In this document: positions 1 to 11,341 of the stretch, piece by piece
Position numbering within the stretch: position 1 is the stretch's first letter
Layout of the letters: every line of letters begins with the position of its first letter
Source: Nitzschia sp. DOCU1
Taxonomy: Eukaryota > Bacillariophyta > Bacillariophyceae > Bacillariales > Bacillariaceae
Length of the DNA: 64,000 bases
Reading direction: 5' to 3'
Assembly (NCBI GenBank): GCA_951394045.1
Contig: OX595997.1
Coordinates: forward strand, 496,001-560,000
Position numbers and translations under genes: made by a program
Notes under the pieces: model-generated
Told to the model about the DNA's origin: nothing
Database searches by the model: none
Seen by the model: only the letters and a program-made list of their open reading frames with translations

Positions 1-1972
1 ATGTTTGCTATATTTTGGTTATGACGATAGTGTTCACGGTTGGGCTGGTTCGGATTCTGAAAATAGATTTGCCTTCTAAAATACGTCCAACGGAATAACG
101 TTATGCAGTATTTCCCGTGCCGGCTGGTGACGGCATACCTGGTAATGACCCGAGAACGGCGGCCAGACACTAAAAGATCGCTCTGCAACGACGATGACAT
201 CCAAAGCAATTTTTAGATTTTAAAAAATCCTTCCACACATCATCCATCCATCGGCATCAGGACGATGACAATACAGACAAAATGCGATTACGATCGTCAC
301 AACAGCAGCAGCGCCCTCTTGCCATGAATCCGCAATCCATCCATCCAGATGTCTAAGAGGGAACGTGCCACAGGACCTGCCAAACAAACGGTCGCCCGCC
401 GACCAAATATTGGTCGTTGATGCATGGGCGGGGAGGCCAAAAAACACTCATCACAGCATTCTAGGTGGGGTGGGCCACTGGTTTCTAAACGAAAGTACAA
501 ACGTTTTATAGTTGCAGAAAGCTCTGGCGACGATTGCATCTCTGGATTTAGGCGACTGCATTTGAAAATGCGACCGGCGTGGCGGCGGTGACTCAAAAAG
601 GAGCTCGCGATAGAGACGATGACAGCGCCAACAAACAGCCAAGTGTACTTCATATTTTATTGTATGCCGGGCGGACGCTTCGAAGGAAAGTTCCATACGT
701 TAGAGTTTGCCTTTCAAAGACAGTCAGTTCATCGGTTATATTTTTCACCCAGCAAAGACCTCTGACTTATAGGCAAAGTCTCGATGCAAAAAGCTCGGAA
801 TTCAAGTTGTGGTGGAGATGGCGACATGGGCCAGAGTACGTTTCTTCGTGTCGCCTACGAGCGATCGCCAGAGATCGCTACAATTTCTCCATCAGAGCAA
901 GAAGAAGGGGCGGGCGACGTCGATAGCTTGAAAACTATGGAGTCGTTTAGTTTTCCACAGTGACTGTAGGCCTGATTTGGTCTTAATACAACCAGCTGCC
1001 GGTTTGTGTCCAGAGCTATCATCTTCTTTGCCTTTTCGTCTACTAAAAGCGACGATGCGGCCACATGATCCTCGCAACACTGCTGGGTCAGGCAGACCAA
1101 GAGATCTGGGCCTTGGAACGAAACTTATGACGTTCAGACACGCAGATACTGGTCATAATGGACATAAAGCTTCGTTTTCTACTGCTACTAGAGAGTAGCG
1201 AGCTATCGTATCGAGCGGCGCTATCATAGCCGTACTTGTAACTGTCAAGGAATTTGACGGTCGACGACTCATGGGACTAAGAACACTATTGTACCGTTAA
1301 CCTACCGGTGAATCGGTTATTATTATTGGTGTAGTATGCCGTGGGAGGAAATTCTACGATCAAAGCGAAAGTGATGTTGGGGAGTGAACTCCGGCTGTGG
1401 CGCGCTCTCGGCCACTTTTCTGTCGGATAAAACATAGCGAGTTCATTGAGTTCCTAAATACGTTCTATGGACAGACGATCAAGTCATAATGGTTTGGAAG
1501 AGCGATGATACATCAGACCGGGGGATGTCGAATAGCGTATGTTCGAGACTGTTTCTACCCTGCATGCAGGCAACCAAAGACGATTTGTCAAGAGCGAAGC
1601 CCTCCAGAGACATCAAGTCAAGATCAAACTGAGATGGATTATTGCCTATGGAGAAGGCAGGCGACATTCCCAAAATAGCCCTATTTTTCCATTGTTCCGC
1701 ACAGGCATATTCAAAAAGGTCATAATTTCAAAGATACGGACGGCGGTATGAGTCATCGGATATCTTCGGTAGCAACTTCACGCCCCGATTGTGACTGGTG
1801 GCGTTTTCAGAAAGCTTTTCCCTCTACAGGAAGGCAAAGAGAGGCTGAAAAGCGAAACACTACCCCAGCATCAGATTCCTGGGTTGAATTGAAGGTCTTT
1901 GTTTGATGAGTCTTCTGGTCGGATGCCTAACCTAATCATCTCTTTTGCCAAGACACAACAATAACCATAACC
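1..1972. other. Intergenic, no gene recognised
   Basis: Several short open frames exist on both strands, up to about 118 codons, but they overlap each other, have no recognisable motif and no consistent codon character. The last 100 bases before 1973 are probably the promoter and 5' leader of the cyclophilin-like gene. No repeat or RNA gene was seen. Confidence 0.5.
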
Positions 1973-3274
1973 ATGTATCGTGGTCACAATGCTCCTGGCA
2001 ATGACATCATGTCGCCCACAAGTACGAAACGACGAGTGCTCCAAGTGGAACGCACAACCGGGCCATTATCACCTATGATGACGAGACATCGTATAGGTGG
2101 AGACCTTCCTCGCCATAGCTATCACGGCTCTATCATGCGGCCTCCGTTGTCTCCCGGGAGCGACGATAGTCCGACGATTTCAGTCAGCAAGGGCAAAGCG
2201 AAGCGTTCGCAACCTATTTCTCTGATACAACGCGGGTCATCTCATGGAGACAGCAGCCATTCCACCATGGAGAGCACACGTAGTCGCAGTCCAGTATTAC
2301 GACGCCCACCCTCCCCCACCAATAGCTTCACGAGTATCATCATGTACAAGAGTGCCCGAAATATCATCCTTGGCCTCATTCACTTGGGCCCCCTCTTTCA
2401 ACTTCTATTAATGTTCATGATACTGCTTTTGGTGCTTCAGTCCCATCATCACGCGAACTATGCTGAACAACAGCTCCTGCGATACCGAGAAGCAGAATCC
2501 TCCATGCTGTTGCAGCTTCAGAAGATTGAACGCAACTCGATCAAACTTCACAAGAACATCCGAACGCGTCTCGAAAGGGCTGGTGTAGAGACGGCAGGCG
2601 ATGAGGCCACCGAAGTGCTCGGCGCCCAGGCCTCCGAACTCCACGTCATGTCCCAAGAGCTTCACGGGCAAGTTATGACGCTACAAGAGTCGATTCAAGA
2701 TGATGCGCGTGCCAGTATTATTGAAGAGTACGGGGAAGGTCCAGTGAAACTCTCCTTGCACGTGCAGATTGTAGGAGTCGACCCAGCCACGAGTAACGTT
2801 GGTTTCAGCAGCTCGCCAGACACTCGACTGGATATTCTCTTGTGGCCTGATACCCCCCATGCCACTTGGGCAATCTTAGAGCAGGTCAGCCGCCATGTTT
2901 GGGACGGCGCCGTGTTCCACCTGAACCCCAATCAGGCTCTTCTAGAGATATCCCCAAGCCGCCCAGATCCTTTAGGCCGAGGCAAACTCGATTTTGCTGA
3001 GTACATTCCCAATCACCCGAATTGGCATGGTGCTTGGACAGTGGGTGTGCGAGAAGAGCCAGGAACGGGCTCGCTTGAACTCTTTGTGAACCTGCAAGAC
3101 AATGCAGAGTACCAGGAACACGAAACGTGCGTGGGCAGGGTCATTGGAGGCTTTTCAACCCTTCAACGAGTCCTCGACGCTACGCGAAAGAGCAATGAAA
3201 TAGTGCCGGGTGTAATGGTCCGACAAGCTAGTGCCATGCACGTTACGAAACGTGAACTTGGCATGAAATTATAG
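1973..3274 (+). CDS. Membrane-anchored cyclophilin-like protein
   Basis: A 433-residue protein in three parts. Residues 1-130 are Ser/Arg/Pro-rich and probably disordered and cytosolic. One hydrophobic helix lies at about 131-155. A probable coiled coil follows (about 165-250), then a C-terminal domain (about 253-433) that reads as a cyclophilin-type beta barrel: a long first strand, a segment resembling the cyclophilin pattern 'PHATWAILEQV', 'GAVFHLNP', 'FVNLQDN' and 'CVGRVIGGFSTLQRV'. This suggests a type II membrane protein with a lumenal cyclophilin-like fold. The Arg and Phe needed for prolyl isomerisation are not obvious, so activity is doubtful. The ATG at 1973 follows 'aaccataacc' and opens the frame. 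The topology and fold are inference from motifs; the Golgi is one possible location. Confidence 0.7.
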   Translation: MYRGHNAPGNDIMSPTSTKRRVLQVERTTGPLSPMMTRHRIGGDLPRHSYHGSIMRPPLSPGSDDSPTISVSKGKAKRSQPISLIQRGSSHGDSSHSTMESTRSRSPVLRRPPSPTNSFTSIIMYKSARNIILGLIHLGPLFQLLLMFMILLLVLQSHHHANYAEQQLLRYREAESSMLLQLQKIERNSIKLHKNIRTRLERAGVETAGDEATEVLGAQASELHVMSQELHGQVMTLQESIQDDARASIIEEYGEGPVKLSLHVQIVGVDPATSNVGFSSSPDTRLDILLWPDTPHATWAILEQVSRHVWDGAVFHLNPNQALLEISPSRPDPLGRGKLDFAEYIPNHPNWHGAWTVGVREEPGTGSLELFVNLQDNAEYQEHETCVGRVIGGFSTLQRVLDATRKSNEIVPGVMVRQASAMHVTKRELGMKL

Positions 3275-4326
3275 TTGACCGAGGATAAAACGCGTACTCC
3301 CGAGCCTAACAATTGTCAGAAAGGCATCGCCAGCTAGGTGGTTCCCGCGAGGGACAAGTCGAAGTAGGTGTGCATCTACGCCGAAGGAATGAGAGGAGAG
3401 CTATCATTCTGGACCATCGATGGATACCGAGTAAGGTGGAACTAGACGTCAAGCCTTTCCCCAGCCTATCGTTGAGCAATGAGAGCTGCATCATACAGCG
3501 GGCGCTGCCACACACATTAAACACTGACTTAAGACCGGAAGGTGTTTTCAAAAGGAAGCACTCATAGAACCTAGCTCGCGGACTAGCTCCTCCTCTGATA
3601 GCAGTATGATAGTAGATCGACCGAAAGACTACTTCTTTAGTCCCAAATAGCCATCGATTTTAGAGGGAAACGAGCTGTTAACGAGAGGGCAATTAGGTTG
3701 CTTCTTCATTCATGGCGTCATTTCATTCCAGTTATTATTCGACTTTGCTTGCCCAATTGACAACATGTCAGTGGCTAACGTTAATTCAAAACTCTATAGT
3801 CTTGGTCCGTAACGGTGGATTCTTCTCGCTCTATGATATAAACCACCGCATGGAGCTGCACATTGTCGAACGGTTGCCGCTACTGAAGATGCTAATCCGA
3901 CCGAAATTGATTTCTATGTCGCTAGCATGGTGTAGACAGATCGCATTGCCTCAGAAACGATCCTGGCCTTCTTTCAACAATATGATGCCGCGAATTCCAA
4001 TTTACTAGGTGGTTGAAACTGCCGCCAAGCTGATAGCATGGCCCACGGGCTACGAGCTACTAGAGGTAGGAATTTTCTGCCGCTTTTCGGTGAGTCCCGC
4101 CGGGAGTCACTCCACCAAGTCCGGCGCCATCATTCACGAGAAAAATCAAATCGCCGGCCACGCCACGCCATCCCAACATTGCAAAACGATAATGACATCA
4201 TTCTCAATTGCACTGACGCAAGAAAGGGCCAAACATCATCTTCGAATGCCGGCTCCATTTCGAACATCGACGTCCTGATGTGCATGCACTATTTGTATCA
4301 AAACGAGAAACATCTTCACTGCTAAG
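3275..4326. other. Intergenic between cyclophilin-like and plastid-protein genes
   Basis: Open frames of 84-98 codons on the plus strand here lack low-complexity bias, motifs or a credible start context and are regarded as chance. The final 100-200 bases should hold the promoter of the gene at 4327. Confidence 0.4.
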
Positions 4327-5136
4327 ATGAATCGAATGTGCTGCTGGGAAAGTCTCATCTTTGTGCTGCTCTTGGCTTGCTTGCCGCTTTCTGGGGCATT
4401 CGTCCACCCGGCCGCATTGAAGAATTCGCCTTTTCCAAGAACAAGAGCGGGCATTCAACTACACTCCATGCCGCCACTATTGGAGGATTGGAGGCTACTC
4501 CCAAACGGAAGAGTGGAAGGAAGGGTCGTAAATCACCCAGACGTTGAAGACGGCTGGGTGATTTCCACTTCGCCATTAAAGACAAATGTCGAACAACAGG
4601 CCATGCTCGGGAGTGACGTGATTTATGTCGAAACCTTGTCGGGCTCTCAATATCTGCTAGTCAATCGAAACAGAGAAATGACCGAGGGACAAATGGATCA
4701 GGCTACACCCTTCTTTCCTCGCCCAACGGGAACAAGTCCGGGTATGGAAATGGAATTTTCGACGTCCAACAGTGCCGAACCTGCAGCAGAAAAAATGAGC
4801 GAAACAAAAAAATTAATGCAACAAGTGAAAGATGCCGGTATTGCTGGAGTTATCTCCTACGCTCTTTGGGAGCTGGGCTTCTGGGCGGTTTCTGTGCCAG
4901 TCTGCATCGCAGCCTATCGGCAGGTGACAGGGCACTTGCCAGACTTCTCCAACCAAGAGGACCTCCAACAGTTGGGCGCGGAAGCCTTTGCCTTTGTCAA
5001 CGTTGCAAGGTTTGCCGTACCACTTCGGATTGGACTAGCTTTGAGCACCACACCATGGAGCCAAAAGAATATTGTCGATCGCTTTCAAAAAGGGTCGTCG
5101 GACAACTCCAACACCGACGGCCTTTCGTCCAACTGA
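4327..5136 (+). CDS. Plastid-targeted membrane protein, possibly DUF1279-like
   Basis: A 269-residue protein. Residues 1-24 form a signal peptide (hydrophobic 'FVLLLACLPLSGA') and the predicted cleavage gives Phe25 ('SGA-FVHP'), matching the ASAFAP-type bipartite presequence used for import into secondary red plastids. A Ser/Arg/Pro transit-like stretch follows. The conserved part is C-terminal (about 170-255): 'AGVISYALWELGFWAVSV' is a membrane helix, then 'GAEAFAFVNVARFAVP' and 'KNIVDRF' form a second amphipathic or membrane segment. Similar small plastid membrane proteins occur in plants and algae and may belong to DUF1279/FAM210-like proteins, but I recall this only loosely. The plastid location is well supported by the sequence; the function is unknown. 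Confidence 0.7.
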   Translation: MNRMCCWESLIFVLLLACLPLSGAFVHPAALKNSPFPRTRAGIQLHSMPPLLEDWRLLPNGRVEGRVVNHPDVEDGWVISTSPLKTNVEQQAMLGSDVIYVETLSGSQYLLVNRNREMTEGQMDQATPFFPRPTGTSPGMEMEFSTSNSAEPAAEKMSETKKLMQQVKDAGIAGVISYALWELGFWAVSVPVCIAAYRQVTGHLPDFSNQEDLQQLGAEAFAFVNVARFAVPLRIGLALSTTPWSQKNIVDRFQKGSSDNSNTDGLSSN

Positions 5137-6382
5137 GAACAGCCAACATCAAGCTAGGAAGCCTTGGTTTTCTAGCCTTTGCCGTTGATATTGAACCTAA
5201 TCTTTGCACAAATACCTTGTGAGCTGCTCGGTCGCTTCGATTACAATTTTGCTAAAACTACCATTTGGTTCTGGCTATGCCTCCATATAGTCCCATAGCT
5301 CGTATGAAACTTTTTTTGAATTAGTTTTGCCTAGAACCTCCCCCACGACAAGGATAGCAGTAGCAACATCAATGTGGATGGCGAGGCAACAGCTGCAGGC
5401 AACGTGGCTTCGCTTGACAGCACGAAACTTGGCTGCCGACGACGTTCAGCTGGACCTGTAGTTAATGCCATGTTGTAGCAGTGACCCATTGCTTGGCATT
5501 GGTGAAACTTGAAAGTCGAACCTCTTAAACCTTGTCGGTCAAGAAGGTGCGGTGAATGGCACAATGTTTCCTTCGACTTGCAATCAAGTGTGCCGTGAAT
5601 CCGTCCCCATTGGATATAGGTCGAGCTTGTTTTCGGCCGCGACAAAAAATGACACTTTTTGGCGGGGCAATTTTTGGCGCGCAAGTCGACACATCCTGTC
5701 CGCCTGCCCCTTCGCCCGTCCTAATAACCCACACGCACGCCACTACTCAACGCCACGCATCGCTCCAACGCAAGACGGGCTCCTTGCTTTCGAGTAGAAT
5801 TCGTACCACTTCCAGAGAACGTTCTGCATTTTGCGCCCATTCACCCGCCTTGCGTGGGATACACCTCATCAGCATTAGCTATTTATTAGGAATACCTAAA
5901 CAGTCATTGGCGTGTCGTACTGCAGAGTTGCTGTAGATTTATTAACATTACGTACGGCATTTCGAAATGTCTGGCCCGGCGCGTTTTGCGATCGTAAAAG
6001 AGGCTTCCCACAGCCCGCCCACACCTGCTGCCAACACTGTTTCGCACTGCGTCCGCCGCGATCGCAAGCACGCCACTACGACAAGCTAGCTTGCTTGTCG
6101 CCATCACACCTCGTTTCACATAAAAAGTAGCCGGACGACCTTTCATTTGTTTGTGTCAAACAAATTGGCTTGCGTTGATCCTTCTTCTTACTCAAAGCAA
6201 GTTTGAGAAAGGTATCATCCTATTTCCTTGCGCAAGCTTAACTTGACTGTGATTGGAATCAAGGCAGTTTGCAGTTATTTTGGTACTTTGAGGATTTTGT
6301 ACTGCTCGCAGTTCGGTTTAAGAAGGACATACTAGATTCGTCGTCCGCAAATCTTGTGATATCATATTGAGACTACATCAAC
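5137..6382. other. Intergenic, upstream of basic-repeat protein gene
   Basis: Overlapping short frames (up to 126 codons) on both strands carry no motif and look like chance. A T-rich leader precedes the ATG at 6383. Nothing else was recognised. Confidence 0.4.
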
Positions 6383-7765
6383 ATGGGAAGCCCCCGTCGT
6401 TCGGCACGCTCCAAGAAGGCTGATGATAAGGAGTATCCTCCAGAACCAGAAGATGCGGCTGCGGCAGAAGCAGAACAGGACGAGCCTGCTGAAGCAAAAG
6501 AAGAGGATGGAGAAGCCGCTGAAGGTGGCGAGCCGGTAGAGGAAAGCGAGGCCAAAGACAACGAAGAGACCCCGAAAGAAGACGAGGATACCGACGAGAA
6601 AAACGAAGAGAACGAAGCAGCAGCCCCTGAAGGTGGTGCAGAAGATGGAGAAGCCAAGAAGGAAGCAGATGCGCCCGGTGAGGGAGAGGAAGAGCCTGCC
6701 AAAGACGGAGGGGACGATCAACCTGACGAATCCAATGAAGGTGATGCCGGCAAGGAAGCGGCTGAATCTGGCCCACCACCACCGCCAGGAGCATATCCTC
6801 CACCTGGTTCCCCGGGCGCGCCTCCGTACGGGGGGCCTGGAGGTTACATGTACGGTCATCACATGTACCCACCACCTCCCTATAGCGGCTATCAATACTA
6901 TGGGGGCTATCCTCCTTACGGGGGTTACCCTCCCTATGGTATGATGCCCCCACCGTATGGACCACCAGGGTCGGAAGCAACAAGTCCACTCGGTCCCCCA
7001 GGTGGTCGCTATCCTCCCAATGGCGGCTATGCTCCTCATGCCGCGTACCCCCCGACCAGCCCCATGTCTCCGGGTGCCAGCTATCCTCTTCAACAGGAGA
7101 ATCCTTCCGTTGGTGAAAGCAAGTCTGGAGACGGTGGCGAAGATGACACTGCTGATGGCGAGGAATCCTTGAATCCCCGCCTCAAGGTGTACATTAAGCA
7201 GAATTTCCGACCATCTAAGGAAGTCATGGACAAGCGAGCTCGTAAGAATGCGCAGTCCCGGGCCCGGGCGGCCCGTCAACGCGAACGTGTCGCCGAAATC
7301 GAACAAAAGCCCGAAAGCGAGCGTACTCCGGAAGAGCAGCAGCTCTTCGAACAGCATTCCAAGCGACGAGGCCGTAAGAACGATCGTAGCCGGGAACGCG
7401 CCCTGGAAAAGAAGGAAGAAATCGACCGCATCTTGGCCAAACCGGAAAGTAAGCGCACACGTATTGAGACTCAATTCTTAGAGGCTGCCTTGGGGGCCAA
7501 GAAACGCAAAAACGAGGGAGATCGTAGTCGCCGTGCGCGACAAAAGCAGCTGGGAGTATCGACCAAAGGGGGAGCCGCCAAGCCCGGAATTCCGGTCCGG
7601 GGACCTCTTCCCGGTAACTTTTATGGTATGCCACCACCCGCATACCACTACGGTCCACCGCATCATCATATGGGAGGCGTTCCACCACCTCCAGGTGGGG
7701 TTCCACCTCATTTGCATTCTCCAGGCGGGGCTGGGGGCCCTCCCCCGCCTCACTATCCTCTTTAG
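6383..7765 (+). CDS. Protein with acidic N-terminus, PGY-rich middle and repeated basic (bZIP-like) motifs
   Basis: A 460-residue soluble protein in three zones. Residues 1-125 are very acidic (Glu/Asp/Ala). Residues 130-235 are Pro/Gly/Tyr-rich with 'GGYPPYG' repeats, resembling a prion-like low-complexity region. Residues 283-392 hold about three copies of a roughly 45-residue unit that starts with a basic motif ('RKNAQSRARAARQR', 'RKNDRSRERALEKK', 'RKNEGDRSRRARQK') and continues 'I..I..KPES.RT...Q.LE'. The N-x3-SR-x-RA spacing recalls the basic region of bZIP factors, but no leucine zipper follows, so this is probably not a classical bZIP. The C-terminus is again His/Pro/Gly-rich. A nuclear DNA- or RNA-binding role is inference from charge and repeats. 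The start ('catcaacATGGG') has a good context. Confidence 0.75.
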   Translation: MGSPRRSARSKKADDKEYPPEPEDAAAAEAEQDEPAEAKEEDGEAAEGGEPVEESEAKDNEETPKEDEDTDEKNEENEAAAPEGGAEDGEAKKEADAPGEGEEEPAKDGGDDQPDESNEGDAGKEAAESGPPPPPGAYPPPGSPGAPPYGGPGGYMYGHHMYPPPPYSGYQYYGGYPPYGGYPPYGMMPPPYGPPGSEATSPLGPPGGRYPPNGGYAPHAAYPPTSPMSPGASYPLQQENPSVGESKSGDGGEDDTADGEESLNPRLKVYIKQNFRPSKEVMDKRARKNAQSRARAARQRERVAEIEQKPESERTPEEQQLFEQHSKRRGRKNDRSRERALEKKEEIDRILAKPESKRTRIETQFLEAALGAKKRKNEGDRSRRARQKQLGVSTKGGAAKPGIPVRGPLPGNFYGMPPPAYHYGPPHHHMGGVPPPPGGVPPHLHSPGGAGGPPPPHYPL

Positions 7766-8561
7766 TAGGAGGGGTTTGCTGCGTTGGAAATGGAAGGGGC
7801 ATGGGGACTGATGCTTCTTTCATTATTGGGGACAATATTTATGTTTACTGTGAGTATTTAATTGTTGGTGGTGTTGTGGAGACGCTTTCGATAACAAGAA
7901 AAAAGCCGACCATTAGGGCGTTGCATTGTAAAAGTACAGTATGAACTCGGCCAAGCGCTGATGTTAATACATCGTCTCACTATTGTACGGCGCGCAAGTC
8001 TCTACTAGAGTCGCTATTAGGTAGTTTTGCTGTTTGGTAGAAGTTTGCTGCAGTGCTGGGATTTTGACTTGCTTGTACGTGAGTACAAGAGAGAGTATCG
8101 TCCTACAATAGTTGTCGCAATGATGGTGTAGGTTCCAATTATTCCGACAAGTCGAATGAATTAAGATGATGACGTCACTGTCTCATGACGCGGCATTGGG
8201 ACGAAAGATGGATTCAGTATTATTGACGTTCTGTATGAGGGAATCGTTAATGGCCCAAAATACGTAAGGTCTGGTACTCTATTCTACGGAGGCAGTGAAG
8301 TTTACGGCAGTTGGAAACCGAAGTCTTCGTCGTTCTCGTCGCACGAGACGAGATGCGAACGGCTCGAAACGTTTCTCGCAAAAGTGCCCCTCATCCATCT
8401 TTTCCTTCCCTCTATTACTGCCGGATGTTTTGGCAGGAAGCACATGTCAGTGACCCGAGATACAATTGCAATCTCTGGATGCAAAAACAGTCATTGGATA
8501 AAACACTACTTCTCACTTTTCACTGCCCGAGCTCCCTTTATAGTTTGTTGCTACCACCATC
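7766..8561. other. Intergenic between basic-repeat and U-box genes
   Basis: It probably holds the 3' UTR of the upstream gene and the promoter of the U-box gene. Only short motif-free frames are seen. Confidence 0.4.
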
Positions 8562-9611
8562 ATGACATCCAGCAGTATCCAAGAAGATCTATCCATTCCT
8601 GACGAGGCAGGAGTGTCTGTGTTCCAGGATGTCGAATTGGCGACTCTGAGCGACGGCAGCAACACCAGAGACCTGAACGAGGAAACCCCATCACCCCCAC
8701 CACCACATGTCGAGACTGCGGTAGAACTTCCACCCGAGAAATCGCACAAGAGAGTTACCAGTAAAGGGGATGCTGCCACGGATGCCATTTATCCAAAGGC
8801 CGTTTACTGTCCTATTACCCTCGAGTTATTTCAGGACCCCGTTGTGTCCCCCAAGGATGGTCTCTCCTATGAAAAGGCGGCTCTTTTAGCGCGGGATGGC
8901 GAGGATACTCCATACTATACGAATCGTTCTCTCAAATCCATTCTGGATGAAATGGTGGAATATCGAACAAGTTCCGGCCTGAAACGCTTTCAGCATTCGG
9001 TTCGTCAGTTTTCTCAACAGCTACTGTGGAATGAATATCGTCCCTTGGCGGATGGATATTACTGTCCCATTACACTGACGTTGATTCATGTCCCCGTCAT
9101 TGATCCGGAAGGATACTCGTATGAACAAGTGGCCATTCAGAATTGGATTCGTTGCAATGGAGCCTCGCCCGTGACACGTCGAACCATGACGTTGGAGGAA
9201 CTAGTTCCAAATCGCACGTTAGCGGCATTAATGGAAGAAGAAAAGGCCAAAAGTGAGGATAGTATGCATCCTATCTTTAAGCAATGGAAGGAAGAGCCGG
9301 CGCCGGTTGCTGGGACTGCAGATGTGGAAGGTAGTGTTCATGGATCGGTAGTGGCCACCTTTCCATCTACACCCGAACAGTTGGAAGAATTTAATCGGCT
9401 TCGTCGCATTCGTCGATATCAACGATGTCATATTTGGTGTCTTCTCATTATTGTGCTGGGAATTTTGGCATGGTTGGTTCCCGTCTTTTCGACCGTCATT
9501 TTGGTGTTTGTTTTGGTGTACATTGGGGTTGTGACTGGCTGTTCCTCCTCCAATGAAACGGGTAGCTTGCTTGTTTCCCGTAACAGCGCCCATAATGGAT
9601 CACGTCACTAG
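8562..9611 (+). CDS. Double U-box domain membrane protein (putative E3 ubiquitin ligase)
   Basis: A 349-residue protein with two U-box-like modules. The first (about 79-135) has 'YCPITLELFQDPVVSPKDGLSYEKAA'-type core residues, the second (about 164-224) reads 'YYCPITLTLIHVPVIDPEG', 'YSYEQVAIQNWI' and 'SPVTRRTM'. These match the U-box pattern CPIT..-PV...G.-YE...I..W. The second module is the more complete; the first has lost the W and ends irregularly. The C-terminus (about 291-327) is strongly hydrophobic, long enough for one long or two short membrane helices. U-box proteins recruit E2 enzymes for ubiquitination; the membrane anchor suggests action at an organelle membrane, which is inference. 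The ATG follows 'accaccatc'. Confidence 0.85.
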   Translation: MTSSSIQEDLSIPDEAGVSVFQDVELATLSDGSNTRDLNEETPSPPPPHVETAVELPPEKSHKRVTSKGDAATDAIYPKAVYCPITLELFQDPVVSPKDGLSYEKAALLARDGEDTPYYTNRSLKSILDEMVEYRTSSGLKRFQHSVRQFSQQLLWNEYRPLADGYYCPITLTLIHVPVIDPEGYSYEQVAIQNWIRCNGASPVTRRTMTLEELVPNRTLAALMEEEKAKSEDSMHPIFKQWKEEPAPVAGTADVEGSVHGSVVATFPSTPEQLEEFNRLRRIRRYQRCHIWCLLIIVLGILAWLVPVFSTVILVFVLVYIGVVTGCSSSNETGSLLVSRNSAHNGSRH

Positions 9612-11341
9612 TAGCGATTTGCATAACCGAAATATAGATGCGACTGTTTGAAATAATCGAGACACGATCACTTCAGACCCTTTGCTTCTTCGCCAGGAAC
9701 AATCTTCTCTTAACAAGAAGGTACTACTACCGGTAGTAATATACTACTCCGTGGAAGCTACTAGGTCGCTAACTACTACGCTACTCTAGAATCGTCGTTG
9801 ACCCCCAGGCTGCCGTCCATGTAGTATCCGACCTCCAGGAGCCGGAGTCGAAACCATTTGCAATTGCCGCCGAAAGCAACCTTCGCTGACATCACCCTCT
9901 CATTTTTCTTCCTTTCCCGCCGAATTTGACACACGTCATCCCAAAACATGCCCGGCGCGCCATCGTACCAATCGTACGCAAAGCCAAAAGTCCAAATTCT
10001 GGCCTTCGTCCGGCAACGGATCGAAACACAGAGGGGTCGTGAAGCATTACAAAATTTTCAGAGCGCGTCTGACAGGCGCGCAAAAATAACGAGTCATCCG
10101 GCAGGCGCACTCTGTTGAACGATTACTAAAATTTGTGTAGGACTAGGATAACTGCATTTCCGACTCGTTTTCATAAGTAGATTTGACTAACTGTAACTTT
10201 TAACCAATTCAAGAAAAGTGTTACGAGGCTTCAGATCTGTAAATCTGATAGTAAAAGGAATGCTGGCGTGGAGTCGCATAACACTTTTCTCGCATTGGTT
10301 AAAAGTCGATTTTATAGCAATTTCCCTTCGGGACTAACCAGTCACGCGCATGCGTGCACGTAGGTTTATTACCAAGTCCTACTGGGACCAGGGTGCAATG
10401 GTGTTGATGATCACTAGTCTTCACCACTTACATCCGGCGTGAAATCCTTTTGATAATCCTTTTCGTCTTCCCTTAAAGAATGAATCCCGAAAGTTACTAC
10501 GCCTGAGAAGCCAAACTGAGCTCAGTAGCAACTAATTTCTGACAACGTACAAATTACGCGTAAAATAATGCATCAGTGCACGCACGATGCGCCGTGTTAT
10601 AGGGCACGGTCAGAAGAAGCTCATGACACTTTTGCTACAGACCGTTTCAAGTTGTGATAATCAACATACGTACTCTTTAGACATTTAATACATCATCAGT
10701 ATAGTTTGTTTTGTCAACTTGCTTTGGATTTGTAACTAGGGAGGGCGCCAAACTTCTATGAATCTTGCAAATTGGTTTAGTCATTTGTGTCGGATATGAT
10801 CGTGGAATCCATGTTTTGTGGCGGGAACCTCGGTTCTCGGTGTTATATATCATTCAGGATTGTATTACTTATATAAAATTTTAGAATTCCTCATTATTGC
10901 CCTCAAGAGTTGGCAATGCTAACGTTGGCGGTTATTTCAAGGGAGGGCGATGCGCGAAATGATGAAATCCTCCATGGGGAAAATTTTGTAATGTTGGACC
11001 CCTTCCTTTTCCGCATCCATGTTATTATTTCTCACGCACACTCCAGACGCAAAGTCATGAGGATGCACATGCCACGGCATGGGATGCTATTCAACGACAA
11101 CGACATGCTACTAGGGCCTTGTGTAAAAGAGCTATACTTTATTTATAGTAGAAGCAGCACGGTAGGTTTCCCGTGAAAGAAGGAAATGGAGGAGGGTCGG
11201 TGATGGTAGACTTCTCGTGTTCTTGAAACGACGATTTTATTGTGCTTATGGATGATGATGCGCGGAGGAGAGGTGAAAAGGACCTCAAATGTCCTCATTT
11301 GGAAAAATCAGGTACAAAAGGGATGAGTTCCATCATGATGA
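9612..11341. other. Long intergenic region with one foldback
   Basis: 1.7 kb between the U-box gene and the convergent VIPP1 gene. No convincing frame: an 88-codon frame at 10910 and a 72-codon minus frame have no motif. It contains the inverted repeat at 10196-10306, described separately, and several CTACTACTA-like short runs around 9721-9790. Confidence 0.5.
10196..10306. repeat. Imperfect inverted repeat (foldback), 28-bp arms
   Basis: Arm 10196-10223 and arm 10279-10306 are reverse complements except for two positions in the middle, around a 55-base loop. The transcript could form a hairpin on either strand. There is no coding frame across it and no other copy in the window. It could be a small non-coding RNA precursor, a cruciform, or the remnant of a small inverted-repeat element. 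Confidence 0.6.

Noticed and set aside
1..1972. Short frames of 60-118 codons on both strands
   Set aside because: They overlap one another, lack motifs and some depend on non-ATG starts; no support for a gene.
3712..4008. 98-codon plus-strand frame
   Set aside because: No motif, mixed composition, no similarity noticed to a known protein; lies in the spacer between two genes.
6362..7474. 370-codon minus-strand frame opposite the basic-repeat gene
   Set aside because: Its hydrophobic, Arg/Phe-rich composition is the mirror of the biased plus-strand codons; the plus frame has the real repeats.
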